A DNA stretch of 64,000 bases from Rhizobium sp. WYCCWR10014 (GCF_001657485.1 NZ_LXFU01000035.1:248001-312000), one strand, 5' to 3'; counted from the first letter of the stretch, positions 1 to 7,834 are shown. The notes: generated from the sequence alone by a model not told the origin. Translations and numbers: made by a program.

Positions 1-23
1 GCCGGAAGGATCAGCCTTCCGGC
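1..23 (-). terminator. Hairpin at 3' end of gapR
   Basis: The arms GCCGGAAGG and CCTTCCGGC are perfect complements around a five-base loop and overlap the gapR stop codon. This would suit a terminator for the minus strand, but the T-run that should follow lies outside the window, so the call is tentative. Confidence 0.35.
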
Positions 24-274
24 GGCGACTCGATCATGCCGAGCGCGAGCAGGTAGGTGTCGAGGATTGCTTCCTCTTCCATGCGCTCCTGCTCGTCCTT
101 CTTGCGCAGCGCCACGACCTTCTTCAGGATCTTGGTATCGAAGCCCATTCCCTTGGCCTCGCCATAGACGTCCTTGATGTCGTCGGCGATGGTCTTCTTT
201 TCTTCTTCCAGCCGTTCAATGCGCTCGATGAAAGCGCGAAGCTGATCGCGGGCGACGCCATGAGCATCAGACAT
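11..274 (-). CDS. gapR: GapR family DNA-binding protein (DUF2312)
   Basis: This 87-residue protein matches the DUF2312/GapR family, a small coiled-coil nucleoid-associated protein of Alphaproteobacteria that binds AT-rich, overtwisted DNA and supports replication. The N-terminal half (about residues 8-40) is a charged helix, [15 protein letters not shown], followed by the family signature around [15 protein letters not shown] and [12 protein letters not shown]. The length is normal for the family. The ATG start has a good ribosome binding site (AGGAGA, eight bases upstream). It stands alone on the minus strand ahead of DUF1244. Family assignment is firm; function here is from family knowledge. 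Confidence 0.93.
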   Translation of the reverse strand: MSDAHGVARDQLRAFIERIERLEEEKKTIADDIKDVYGEAKGMGFDTKILKKVVALRKKDEQERMEEEAILDTYLLALGMIESPPEG

Positions 275-365
275 CGTGTTCTCCTGGTTTTTTGGTGATC
301 AATTTTGGATGCCAGTGACTGCCGCGAAGCGGCGTCACGGTCAAGCCTGTTCGCGGCCAGCCAAG

Positions 366-671
366 CTATTTGTGTGGGTTGTTCAGTTCAAAAGCAGCCT
401 TTTGCACAGGCGAGGCCTCGTTCTGGTGAAGATTCTTCCAGTCCTCATAGGGCATGCCATAGACCATTTCGCGCGATTCGTCCCTGGTAACCGGGACACC
501 TTCGGCCTCGGCGGCTTCGCGATACCAGTTCGACAGGCAGTTGCGGCAGAAGCCGGCCAGATTCATCAGATCGATATTCTGGACGTCGCTGCGTTCGCGA
601 AGATGTGCGACGAGGCGGCGGAAGGCGGCAGCTTCGAATTCAATCTGTTGTTCCTTGCTGAGCGCGGTCAT
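366..671 (-). CDS. DUF1244 domain-containing protein
   Basis: A 101-residue protein of the DUF1244 family (SMc04008 type), widespread in Alphaproteobacteria. Visible family features are a conserved Cys pair in NLAGFCRNCLSNWY (residues 37-50) and the motif EMVYGMPYEDWK (68-79). The paired cysteines may hold a metal or a disulfide, but no function is established. The open frame runs far upstream, but the ATG at 671 is chosen because GGAAG lies just ahead of it and because homologues begin near MTALSKEQQ. It lies between gapR and the N-formylglutamate amidohydrolase-like gene, all on the minus strand, and may be co-transcribed with the latter. Confidence 0.88.
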   Translation of the reverse strand: MTALSKEQQIEFEAAAFRRLVAHLRERSDVQNIDLMNLAGFCRNCLSNWYREAAEAEGVPVTRDESREMVYGMPYEDWKNLHQNEASPVQKAAFELNNPHK

Positions 672-721
672 CTCGCTTCCTTTCGTTAAAGTGAGGCCTT
701 TCGTTAAATGGGGCCTGTCGT

Positions 722-1531
722 TCAATAGGGGCCGGTGCGCGACAGATGAACGTCGTATCCGTGCAAGGCGGGATCGGCGTTCATCGCCGCAAAGATCGGC
801 GCCAGGCGTTCGGCCCATGCCGATATACCGGTCTCGTCTCCGATCAGGTCCTGCCGCACCTCGAGCAGCGCGTGCGGAATGCCTGTGATCATGCAATGGC
901 GGTACATGGTATCGCCCTTAAGTGCGCCGTCATAGGGTTCGTTGTCGCCAACGGCGAGATCGGGATCGGCACGCAGCATGTCAAGCAACGGGCCGACGGC
1001 GCGATGGTCGCTGTCCCAGAGCACGGCAGCGTGCCAGGGACGGGGAATGCCTTTCCAGGCCGGCGTGAAGGAGTGCAGCGACAGCACCAGCGGCGCCCTG
1101 CCGGTGGCATTCGCCACGCTGTCGATCGTTGCGGCCACGGCATCGTGATACGGGCGATGGAAGGTTTCGATGCGGTATTCCCATTCCTGCGGCGTGATCG
1201 GATGATTGCCTGATATGACGGCGCCGTCGGAGATCTTCATGATCAGTGTCGGATCGTCTTCGCCGCGATTCGGATCGATCAGCAGGCGCGAAAAGCCGCC
1301 GAGCACGGCGGGAACGCCGAGTTTTGCCGAAAGCTGCCGCGTCAGGCCTTCGATACCGATGTCATAGGCGATGTGGCGGGCGAAGGCCGCCTCGGGCAGT
1401 CCGAGCCGGCCATATCGCGCGGGAAGGCGGTTCATCGCGTGATCTGCGAGGATCACCATGCCTTTGTCATGTTTGCCGGATAGGATTTCGAAGGATTGGA
1501 AGTCGTCCATCAGGGAATTGCCGTTTGTCAT
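722..1531 (-). CDS. N-formylglutamate amidohydrolase family protein
   Basis: The protein belongs to the N-formylglutamate amidohydrolase (FGase/HutG-like) family, zinc-dependent enzymes that release formate from N-formyl amino acids. Family landmarks are ILADHAMNRLP near the N-terminus, a conserved SRLLIDPNRGEDDPTLI block, SLHSFTP in the middle, and LLEVRQDLI near the C-terminus. No hut genes are nearby, so a role in histidine degradation is not supported and the true substrate is unknown. The start is uncertain: a TTG at 1576 also keeps the frame open, and the ATG at 1531 is preferred only because no upstream ribosome binding site supports the TTG. It is followed after 50 bases by DUF1244. 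Confidence 0.82.
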   Translation of the reverse strand: MTNGNSLMDDFQSFEILSGKHDKGMVILADHAMNRLPARYGRLGLPEAAFARHIAYDIGIEGLTRQLSAKLGVPAVLGGFSRLLIDPNRGEDDPTLIMKISDGAVISGNHPITPQEWEYRIETFHRPYHDAVAATIDSVANATGRAPLVLSLHSFTPAWKGIPRPWHAAVLWDSDHRAVGPLLDMLRADPDLAVGDNEPYDGALKGDTMYRHCMITGIPHALLEVRQDLIGDETGISAWAERLAPIFAAMNADPALHGYDVHLSRTGPY

Positions 1532-1712
1532 TGCGCCGTCGGGCGCAGTGATCGCATGCACCTGCGGCAGGTTCAAGCGCGGCAGGGTGGGAAGAGGTTG
1601 CGCCCGACCCTCGACGGGTGGTTATGAAAGGAAATATAATCGATTAGCATTGCGTTGACTTTCGCTTGACGGCGGCGCAAGAAGACACGGATACGAATAA
1701 CCGTGGAGCTAT

Positions 1713-2198
1713 TTGGGAGCCGTGTTGATCCAAGCCGCGCCAAGTTTCCTCACGCGGTCCGGACCGCTGGTCCGTCTCGCTCTGTTCGCTCTTGCAGCCG
1801 CCATGCCATTTTTCATCGCAGATGCCGTACGCGCCGATTTTCGCGTCTGCAATGGAACACAGAATCTCGTCGGCGTCGCGATTGGATACCGGGCCAAGGA
1901 TGGCTGGGTGACGGAGGGCTGGTGGCAGGTGCCGGCAACGACCTGCGCCACGCTGATCGAGGGAGAATTGCAGTCGCGCTATTACTACCTCTACGCAGAG
2001 GACGCCGCCCGGGGAGGACGATGGACGGGTGATGTGCAGATGTGCGTGGCGGAAAACGAATTCAAGATCTCGGGTGTGCAGGATTGTTATGCCCGCGGTT
2101 ACCAGAAGATGGGATTTAAGGAATATGATACGGGCCGCCAGGGTAGCTGGATGGTTCAGCTCTCCGACACCCCAGGGACGCAAGAAAGCCAGAATTGA
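1713..2198 (+). CDS. DUF1036 secreted protein
   Basis: A 161-residue DUF1036 protein. An N-terminal hydrophobic segment (about residues 20-38, LVRLALFALAAAMPFFI) followed by an Ala-rich cleavage region suggests export to the periplasm or membrane anchoring. The mature part has the family pattern FRVCNGTQNLVGVAIGY, then GWWQVPATTC and YYYLYAED, with conserved cysteines. Function is unknown; family members sit next to pyruvate kinase in many rhizobia. Translation appears to start at TTG 1713, which has GGAG five bases upstream. The stop TGA overlaps the ATG of pyk by one base, so the two are probably translationally coupled. Confidence 0.87.
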   Translation: MGAVLIQAAPSFLTRSGPLVRLALFALAAAMPFFIADAVRADFRVCNGTQNLVGVAIGYRAKDGWVTEGWWQVPATTCATLIEGELQSRYYYLYAEDAARGGRWTGDVQMCVAENEFKISGVQDCYARGYQKMGFKEYDTGRQGSWMVQLSDTPGTQESQN

Positions 2199-3637
2199 TG
2201 AAGCGTAATCGCAAAGTTAAAATCCTCGCCACCCTCGGGCCAGCCTCCTCCGAGGAATCGATGATCGAGAAGCTGCACCAGGCCGGTGCCGATGTCTTCC
2301 GCATCAATATGAGCCATGCGAGCCACGACCTGATGCGTATGCTTATCCAGCGTATTCGCTCGGTCGAGGCGCGCTCCGGCCGGCCGATCGGCATTCTCGC
2401 CGACCTGCAGGGACCGAAATTGCGAGTCGGCAAGTTCGTCGACAGCAAAGTCGACCTGAAGCCCGGCCAGACCTTCACGCTCGACAACAACGAAGCGCTC
2501 GGCGACCAGAACCGCGTCTATCTGCCGCACCCCGAGATCCTGGAGTCGGTGCAGCCCGGCCACCGTCTGCTGATCGATGACGGCAAGCTCGCCCTGCGCG
2601 CAGAAAAATGCGACGGCAAGAGCATCGTCACCACTGTTATTTCGGGCACGCGCATCTCCGACCGCAAGGGCGTCAGCCTTCCCGACACGTTGCTCGGCGT
2701 CGGCGCATTGACGGATAAGGACCGCGCCGACCTCGACGCCGTGCTTGCCACCGACGATGTCGACTGGGTGGCGCTTTCCTTCGTCCAGCGTCCCGACGAC
2801 CTTGCCGAAGTGCGCAAGATCGCCCGTGGCCGCGTCGGCCTGATGTCGAAGATCGAAAAGCCGCAGGCTCTCGAGCGCATCGAGGAAATCATCGAACTGT
2901 CAGACGCATTGATGGTCGCCCGCGGCGATCTCGGCGTCGAAATGCCGCTCGAATCGGTTCCCGGTATCCAGAAGCAGCTGATCCGTGCCTGCCGCCGTTC
3001 GGGCAAGCCGGTGGTCGTTGCCACGCAGATGCTGGAATCGATGATCTCGGCGCCGGTGCCGACACGCGCCGAAGTTTCCGACGTCGCGACCGCCGTCTTC
3101 GAAGGTGCGGATGCCGTTATGCTCTCGGCCGAATCGGCCTCGGGCGACTATCCCGTCGAAGCCGTCTCGACGATGGCATCGATTGCCACCGCCATCGAGC
3201 GCGAGCCGCATTATCCCGGCATCATTTATGCCCAGCGTGCCCAGCCGGAAGCGACCGGCGCCGATGCGATCTCGCTTGCCGCCCGTCAGATCGCCGAAAC
3301 GCTGAAGCTGTCGGCGATCGTCTGTTACACCTCGTCGGGCACGACAGGCCTTCGTGCCTCGCGCGAGCGTCCGCAGGTGCCGATCCTGGCACTGTCGCCG
3401 ATCATCAAGACGGCGCGCCGTCTTGCCGTCGTCTGGGGCCTGCATTGCGTCGTGACCCATGACGCGACCGATCTCGACGACATGGTCAACCGCGCCTGCC
3501 GCATCGTCGCGGACGAAGGCTTCGGCAAGCCGGGCGATCGCATCATCATCTCGGCCGGTGTGCCGCTCGGCACGCCCGGCGCCACCAATATGATCCGCAT
3601 TGCCTATATCGGCTCCGACGGCCAGAGCGGCGTCTGA
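2198..3637 (+). CDS. pyk: Pyruvate kinase
   Basis: Pyruvate kinase transfers phosphate from phosphoenolpyruvate to ADP, the last step of lower glycolysis and the Entner-Doudoroff route. The 479-residue length is typical of bacterial PykA/F. Clear motifs are KILATLGPASS (N-terminal barrel), DLQGPKLRVG, the active-site GLMSKIEKPQALE with its catalytic lysine, MVARGDLGVE, and VVVATQMLESM. The C-terminal regulatory alpha/beta domain begins near residue 345. The ATG at 2198 overlaps the DUF1036 stop, and a TTG three bases upstream is an unlikely alternative. A strong terminator follows. Carbon flow from the gap/pgk genes at 53-59 kb would reach this enzyme. Confidence 0.97.
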   Translation: MKRNRKVKILATLGPASSEESMIEKLHQAGADVFRINMSHASHDLMRMLIQRIRSVEARSGRPIGILADLQGPKLRVGKFVDSKVDLKPGQTFTLDNNEALGDQNRVYLPHPEILESVQPGHRLLIDDGKLALRAEKCDGKSIVTTVISGTRISDRKGVSLPDTLLGVGALTDKDRADLDAVLATDDVDWVALSFVQRPDDLAEVRKIARGRVGLMSKIEKPQALERIEEIIELSDALMVARGDLGVEMPLESVPGIQKQLIRACRRSGKPVVVATQMLESMISAPVPTRAEVSDVATAVFEGADAVMLSAESASGDYPVEAVSTMASIATAIEREPHYPGIIYAQRAQPEATGADAISLAARQIAETLKLSAIVCYTSSGTTGLRASRERPQVPILALSPIIKTARRLAVVWGLHCVVTHDATDLDDMVNRACRIVADEGFGKPGDRIIISAGVPLGTPGATNMIRIAYIGSDGQSGV

Positions 3638-3658
3638 TCCAATCGTATCCTTCGAAAG

Positions 3659-3687
3659 CCCGCTGCCTGAAGAGGCGGCGGGTTTTT
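3659..3687 (+). terminator. Rho-independent terminator of DUF1036-pyk
   Basis: Nine-base-pair arms (CCCGCTGCC and GGCGGCGGG, one G-T pair) around TGAAGA are followed directly by six T residues. It lies 21 bases after the pyk stop and closes the two-gene operon. Confidence 0.9.
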
Positions 3688-3759
3688 TCGTTGATGGGGC
3701 GGTATTGCCAAGGGCTGCGGTGCGTGCAAGTTTCGATGTCCTGGGTTCGGAGGAGCATC

Positions 3760-4395
3760 ATGGATATCGTCACGCTTCTGGCTTTTGCGGCCGTTTCCTT
3801 CGTTGGCATCGCGACGCCGGGGCCAACGGTGCTCTTGGCGCTGACCAACGGCTCTCGGCATGGTCTACGCCGCGCAGTTGCCGGCATGATCGGCGCGGTG
3901 CTGTCCGATTTCGTGCTGATCGGCGCCGTGGCAATCGGGCTCGGTGCGCTGCTCGCCGCATCGGAATTCTGGTTTTCGATGTTGAAATGGGCGGGTGCCG
4001 CCTATCTCGCTTTTCTCGGTATCATGCTGCTGCGTTCGAAAGGCACGATCGATGCGGCGTTGAAGTCCGGAGCGCCTGCGGGCGCGACGTGGTCCTTCTC
4101 GATCGGACTGAAGAGCTTCATGGTCGCTGCGACCAATCCGAAGGGCTACCTGTTCTTCTCGGCCTTCCTGCCGCAGTTCATCGACCCGACCCTGCCGCAG
4201 GCAACGCAATATATGCTTCTGGCGCTGGTCTTTGCCGCGCTCGATTTCCTGATCATGTTCGGCTACGCCTTCTTCGGCTCGCAGGCGGTGCGTTTCCTGA
4301 AAACTTCGGGCGCCATGTGGCTGGAGCGGGCCTGCGGTGGCGCGCTGCTAGCGCTTGCCGGTTCATTGGCCTTCTATCGCCGGGCAACCGTCTGA
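3760..4395 (+). CDS. LysE/RhtB family exporter
   Basis: A 211-residue inner-membrane protein of the LysE/RhtB family, which exports amino acids or homoserine-like compounds by proton antiport. About six hydrophobic segments are visible, and the family signature FVGIATPGPTVLLALTNGSRHG lies at about residues 13-34 (cited here only as landmarks ATPGP and NGSRHG). A second family mark is AATNPKGYLFFSAFLPQF around residue 125. The open frame begins at 3691, but ATG 3760 is chosen because GGAGGA sits seven bases before it. It is a single gene between the pyk terminator and the convergent DUF4865 operon. The exported substrate cannot be read from sequence. Confidence 0.9.
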   Translation: MDIVTLLAFAAVSFVGIATPGPTVLLALTNGSRHGLRRAVAGMIGAVLSDFVLIGAVAIGLGALLAASEFWFSMLKWAGAAYLAFLGIMLLRSKGTIDAALKSGAPAGATWSFSIGLKSFMVAATNPKGYLFFSAFLPQFIDPTLPQATQYMLLALVFAALDFLIMFGYAFFGSQAVRFLKTSGAMWLERACGGALLALAGSLAFYRRATV

Positions 4396-4397
4396 GT

Positions 4398-4955
4398 TCA
4401 GGGTTGAGGCAGGGATAGGTGGCCCACACGATAGGCTTGCGTGTTCTCACCGATCTCGGGAAGCTCCCGCCAGAGCCTGAAGCGTACCCGCGTCCAACTC
4501 GTCGGTTCGAACCCGGAGACGGAGGCGAGTGCGCCGCCCGTCGCCAGGTCGGCTTCGGCTGCCACGCTTTCGGCGCGGCGGATGTCGGCGAGCGGCGCGT
4601 AGGGCTCTGTGTGCAGGATATCGCCTGTGGCGAACCTGGCTGAGGCGATATCAGGCGAGATTTCTGCCTGCCAGACGATCCAGGTCTTCACCTGCGGCCG
4701 GCCGAAGGCGTCGGTGAGCGTCTCGAAACCCGGGCCGCAGAGGAAGTCGCTAGCCCCTTCCGGCTTCTGCCAGAGATAGAAGGGCGCATAGAGGCTGTCG
4801 CGGCTGCCGAACTCCCCCTTGCGGGCGCTGAGATAGGCTTTGAAGCCGAGATTGGGAAAGCCGTCGAGCAGCGGACCCTTATCGCGGATGCGGCGGTCGA
4901 TGATCGACATGTCGTAATCGGCGGGCAGGGTGAAGCTGTACTGCATGGCGATCAT
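4398..4955 (-). CDS. DUF4865 family protein
   Basis: A 185-residue DUF4865 protein, recognised by its N-terminal MIAMQYSFTLPADYDM and the repeated acidic/aromatic motifs APFYLWQKPEGASDFL and GRPQVKTWIVWQ. The family has no assigned activity; the fold may be related to dimeric alpha-beta barrel or antibiotic-monooxygenase-type proteins, but that is inference. It is the last gene of a three-gene operon (tautomerase, cupin, DUF4865), with its ATG overlapping the cupin stop in an ATGA arrangement. The operon is divergent from a LysR regulator, a combination seen in other proteobacteria, which suggests detoxification or turnover of a small ketone or quinone-like compound. Confidence 0.85.
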   Translation of the reverse strand: MIAMQYSFTLPADYDMSIIDRRIRDKGPLLDGFPNLGFKAYLSARKGEFGSRDSLYAPFYLWQKPEGASDFLCGPGFETLTDAFGRPQVKTWIVWQAEISPDIASARFATGDILHTEPYAPLADIRRAESVAAEADLATGGALASVSGFEPTSWTRVRFRLWRELPEIGENTQAYRVGHLSLPQP

Positions 4956-5356
4956 GACTGTCTCTCCACCGGTTGCAGCCATTGGACGACGCTGCCGTTT
5001 TCTACCGGCTGGACGCTGATGTAGCTGAAGGGGCTGTCGTCGGCCGCGCCATGCCAGTGGCGCTCGCCGGGCGCAAACCAGACGGCATCGCCGGCACGCA
5101 ATGCTTCGATCGGGCCGCCGTCGTTCTGCGCCAACCCATGGCCCGAAAGCACATAGAGCAACTGGCCTTTGGAGTGCGTGTGCCAGCGGGTGATGGTGCC
5201 GGGATCAAGCGTGGCGCGCATTGCGGTGTTCTCGCCATCGGCGCTGCCTTCGAGCAGCATCTCGACCCAGAAGGGCGCAGTCGCGACGCCCTCCGGCGAG
5301 CGGATTGCTCTGCCGGGGCGCCTGATGGTCATGGTCTTCGGGTTCGAAGCGCTCAT
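4952..5356 (-). CDS. Cupin domain-containing protein
   Basis: A 134-residue single-domain cupin. The first cupin motif is visible as TRWHTHSKGQLLYVLSGHG (metal-binding His pair at the HTH and a Glu replaced by Gln/Leu context) and the second as GDAVWFAPGERHWHGA. Such proteins act as small metal-dependent dioxygenases, isomerases or sensors. The start ATG 5356 overlaps the tautomerase stop (ATGA), and the stop overlaps the DUF4865 start, so the three proteins are likely made together. An upstream in-frame ATG at 5428 would lie inside the tautomerase gene and is rejected. The substrate is unknown. Confidence 0.88.
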   Translation of the reverse strand: MSASNPKTMTIRRPGRAIRSPEGVATAPFWVEMLLEGSADGENTAMRATLDPGTITRWHTHSKGQLLYVLSGHGLAQNDGGPIEALRAGDAVWFAPGERHWHGAADDSPFSYISVQPVENGSVVQWLQPVERQS

Positions 5357-5772
5357 TGCCGGCCTCCAGCCACACGAAGCCGCCAGTCGGGTTCTGTCAT
5401 CTGGGCGATGCCGTCGCCGAAGGAGCAATCTTCCGGCGCACTTGTGCTGATGACGATCATCACATCCTCGGGCCGAAGGCCTGGCGATTGCGCCAGCAGA
5501 TCGACGAGCCGCCGATAGAGCGCCTTCTTCGTCTCGGCCGTGCGGGGTCTGCCTATGGTAATCGAGATGTAGACGAAATCGTCGGAGCGCGGACCGGCGA
5601 GATAGGTGCGGTCGAAGATCAGCTCGTTCTCGTCATGCTGATGAATGGTCTGGAAGCGATCGTTTTCAGGCACATCGAAGGTGTCGACCAAGGCGTGTTG
5701 GATGTTGTCGGATAGCGCCTTGAGATAGTCCGGCGACTTGCCTTTGCGAAGAGAAATGCGAACGAAGGGCAT
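5353..5772 (-). CDS. Tautomerase family protein
   Basis: A 139-residue member of the 4-oxalocrotonate tautomerase superfamily, long-form subgroup. After removal of Met the chain begins PFVRISLRKG, giving the Pro1 general base that is diagnostic for the superfamily. Further marks are FDVPENDRFQTIHQHDENEL and a C-terminal GLRPEDVMIVIS repeat typical of malonate-semialdehyde-decarboxylase-like and Tautomerase_2 proteins. The ATG at 5772 is preferred because GGAGAT precedes it by about six bases and it exposes Pro1. First gene of the tautomerase-cupin-DUF4865 operon, divergent from the LysR gene, which probably controls it. Confidence 0.9.
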   Translation of the reverse strand: MPFVRISLRKGKSPDYLKALSDNIQHALVDTFDVPENDRFQTIHQHDENELIFDRTYLAGPRSDDFVYISITIGRPRTAETKKALYRRLVDLLAQSPGLRPEDVMIVISTSAPEDCSFGDGIAQMTEPDWRLRVAGGRQ

Positions 5773-5863
5773 CGGGATCTCCATGGTTCGGGCCGTTTGT
5801 CGGCCTTGACAGCAGAATGATTACACGGCACGATGATGCTGAAAATCAGAATTTTATGGATGA

Positions 5864-5886
5864 ATAATCCTTAAAAACGGGATTAT
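5864..5886. promoter_or_regulatory. Inverted repeat upstream of lysR-type gene
   Basis: ATAATCC and GGATTAT are perfect inverted arms separated by nine bases, ending four bases before the LysR-type start codon. Location and shape fit an autoregulatory LysR site controlling the divergent tautomerase operon; binding is inferred. Confidence 0.5.
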
Positions 5887-5889
5887 GTA

Positions 5890-6786
5890 ATGCGACGGAC
5901 GATCTTCGATCTCGATGTGCTTCGAACCTTTTCGACCGGCATGGAGCTCGGCAATTTCGCCAAGGCGGCCGAGCGGCTCGGGCGTTCGACCTCGGCAGTG
6001 AGTGCGCAGCTGAAGAAGCTGGAAGAACAGGCGGGCACGCCGATCTTCCGCAAGGCGGGTCGCGGGCTGGCGCTGACCGATGCCGGCGAGACGATGCTCG
6101 GTTATGCCAGGCGGCTGTTGGAGCTCAACGACGAGGCGGCTGCGGCCGTGCATAGCGTCGAACTGGAAGGCTGGGTGCGGCTCGGCCTGCAGGAGGACTT
6201 CGGCGAGACCCTGCTGCCTGATGTGCTCGGCCGCTTTGCGCGCGCTCATCCGAAGGTCCGGATCGAGGCGCGGGTGGTGCGCAATGCCGAGCTGCTCGAG
6301 CGCGTCACCTCGGGCAAGCTCGATCTCGCGCTTGCCTGGAGTGACGGCACGCTGACGGCGCATTGCGAGCGGATCGGCGAAGTGCCGATGCGCTGGATCG
6401 GACCTGCCGAGGGGCAGCCGGGCTGGCAAGCCGCAAGCGGCGAGCCGATGCCGCTCGCTTCGCTGGAGGCGCCGTGTCTGCTGCGGAGTGCAGCGACCAA
6501 GGCACTTGATGAGGCGGGCATTTCCTGGCGGCTCGCCTTCGTCAGTCCCAGCCTCGGCGGTCTCTGGGCCGCGACAGCGGCAGGCCTCGGCCTCACCATC
6601 CGCACGCCGATCGGCCTGCCGGCGAAGGTCCGGCCGCTCACGCCGGAGACAATCGGCTTGCCGGATTTGCCGAAGCTCGGTCTGGTCCTGCATCGAGCGG
6701 AAGCCGAACCGCAGCCGGCTGCGGCCCGGCTCGCCGAACTCGTGCTTCAGTCGGTGCATGGCGCGCTGCGCGAGGTGTTGGCTTGA
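5890..6786 (+). CDS. LysR family transcriptional regulator
   Basis: A 298-residue LysR-type regulator. The winged helix-turn-helix occupies about residues 5-65 (FDLDVLRTFSTGMELGNFA, then RSTSAVSAQLKKLEEQ), and the periplasmic-binding-protein-like effector domain runs from about residue 90 to 290. It is divergent from the tautomerase-cupin-DUF4865 operon with 117 bases between starts, the usual layout for a LysR regulator and its target. An inverted repeat close to its own start suggests autoregulation. The effector domain is slightly short and the ligand cannot be inferred. The stop codon overlaps a possible TTGACA element of the next transcript. Confidence 0.93.
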   Translation: MRRTIFDLDVLRTFSTGMELGNFAKAAERLGRSTSAVSAQLKKLEEQAGTPIFRKAGRGLALTDAGETMLGYARRLLELNDEAAAAVHSVELEGWVRLGLQEDFGETLLPDVLGRFARAHPKVRIEARVVRNAELLERVTSGKLDLALAWSDGTLTAHCERIGEVPMRWIGPAEGQPGWQAASGEPMPLASLEAPCLLRSAATKALDEAGISWRLAFVSPSLGGLWAATAAGLGLTIRTPIGLPAKVRPLTPETIGLPDLPKLGLVLHRAEAEPQPAAARLAELVLQSVHGALREVLA

Positions 6787-6796
6787 CATCTCCGCA

Positions 6797-6825
6797 TTGA
6801 CCCCTCGGGCGCAAGCCTGTAGCCT
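6797..6825 (+). promoter_or_regulatory. Possible promoter for leader region of PhyH gene
   Basis: TTGACC and TAGCCT are spaced by 17 bases. If used, transcription would begin within a few bases of the ATG of the short ORF at 6835, giving a leaderless transcript as known for the rhizobial trp attenuator. The -10 element is a poor match, so confidence is limited. Confidence 0.35.
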
Positions 6826-6834
6826 CGAGCCGCT

Positions 6835-6885
6835 ATGAAGACGTTCACCCTCAATATCGCTTCGGTCTTCTTCTTGAGCCTCTAA
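6835..6885 (+). CDS. Possible 16-residue leader peptide
   Basis: A short ORF encodes MKTFTLNIASVFFLSL and stops at TAA 6883. It has three Phe codons, two adjacent, and three Leu codons near the end. It lies about 130 bases upstream of the PhyH-type dioxygenase gene, at the start of a region with several competing hairpins. This resembles an attenuator leader peptide or an arrest peptide, but no known leader was recognised and translation is unproven. Its stop codon lies inside the loop of the first hairpin, as expected if ribosome position controls folding. Confidence 0.4.
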   Translation: MKTFTLNIASVFFLSL

Positions 6886-6939
6886 GGCTCTGCCTTCGGG
6901 CATCAGAAGATGCGGCCGCTGACCAGCCTTTGCGGCTGG
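6876..6939 (+). promoter_or_regulatory. Possible cis-regulatory RNA with competing hairpins
   Basis: Four short hairpins lie in 64 bases: GAGCC/GGCTC (6876-6890, enclosing the uORF stop), TGCC-TTCG-GGCA (6891-6902), GCATC-AGAA-GATGC (6900-6913) and CCAGCC/GGCTGG (6923-6939). The second and third share bases and cannot form together. There is no T-run, so if this controls expression it may act at translation or by a Rho-dependent route. No Rfam family could be assigned by eye. Confidence 0.4.
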
Positions 6940-7016
6940 CGCGTCGCCGTGGACGGTAACGACCCTGCGTCTGGCCAAGGAAAGGGCCGGCAGGATTGGC
7001 GATAGAGAGATATGTC

Positions 7017-7823
7017 ATGACATCAGATGTTTATCCGGCGGCACTGAGTGCTGCGCAGATCGAGCAATTCATCGAGGACGGTTTCGTCAGGATCGACGAC
7101 GCTTTTCCCCACGCATTGGCCAAGGAAGCTCGGGCCATCATGTGGCGTGATATTCCCTTCGATGCGGATGATCCAAGGACGTGGACGCAGCCCGTCGTGC
7201 GGCTTGCCGGTTATGGCGGCGGACCATTCGAGAAGGCCGTCAACACGCAGGTATTGCATTCGGCCTTTGACCAGCTCGTCGGCAAGGGGCGCTGGGAGCC
7301 ACGCAGTGGGCTTGGCAGTTTCCCGGTGCGCTTTCCCTATCCCGATGATCCCGGTGATGCCGGTTGGCATGTCGATCTGAGCTTTCCCGGCGAGGATTCC
7401 AATCCGGATGAGCAACGGGACTTCTCCGCCTGGCGGGTGAACATCACCTCGCGCGGGCGGGCGTTGCTGATGCTCTTCCTGTTTTCGGATGTCGGGGAGG
7501 AGGATGCGCCGACCCGCATCCGCGTCGGTTCGCACAAGGATATCGCCCGTCTTCTGGCGCCGGCGGGGGAAGCGGGGATGGCGCATCTTTGGCTGGAGCA
7601 TGTCGGGGAAGACCGGCCGCTGGCGTTGGCGACGGGCCTGGCGGGCACGGTCTATCTGTGCCATCCGTTCCTCATCCATGCAGCGCAGATGCATCGCGGC
7701 AAGGAGCCGCGTTTCATGGCGCAGCCCGGCCTTGCACCTTCCGAACCTCTTTTGCTTGAACGGGAGGACGGCGCCTATTCGCCAGTCGAGATCGCGATCC
7801 GCCGGGCGCTTCAGGAGCAGTAG
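7017..7823 (+). CDS. Phytanoyl-CoA dioxygenase (PhyH) family protein
   Basis: A 268-residue Fe(II)/2-oxoglutarate dioxygenase of the PhyH superfamily. The metal-binding HxD appears as GWHVDLSF (about residues 121-128) and the distal His and 2-oxoglutarate-binding Arg in CHPFLIHAAQMHRG near residue 218. The N-terminal QIEQFIEDGFVRIDDAF is the usual start of the family fold. These enzymes hydroxylate diverse small molecules; the substrate is unknown. A TTG at 6996 also opens the frame, but ATG 7017 with GAGAGA upstream is preferred. The gene stands alone between LysR and a convergent GlxA-type gene, behind an unusual structured leader. Confidence 0.87.
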   Translation: MTSDVYPAALSAAQIEQFIEDGFVRIDDAFPHALAKEARAIMWRDIPFDADDPRTWTQPVVRLAGYGGGPFEKAVNTQVLHSAFDQLVGKGRWEPRSGLGSFPVRFPYPDDPGDAGWHVDLSFPGEDSNPDEQRDFSAWRVNITSRGRALLMLFLFSDVGEEDAPTRIRVGSHKDIARLLAPAGEAGMAHLWLEHVGEDRPLALATGLAGTVYLCHPFLIHAAQMHRGKEPRFMAQPGLAPSEPLLLEREDGAYSPVEIAIRRALQEQ

Positions 7824-7834
7824 CGAGGATAGAA

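Noticed and set aside
722..1531. Histidine utilisation (hutG)
   Set aside because: The protein is of the N-formylglutamate amidohydrolase family, but no hutH, hutU or hutI gene is near, so the pathway name is not justified.
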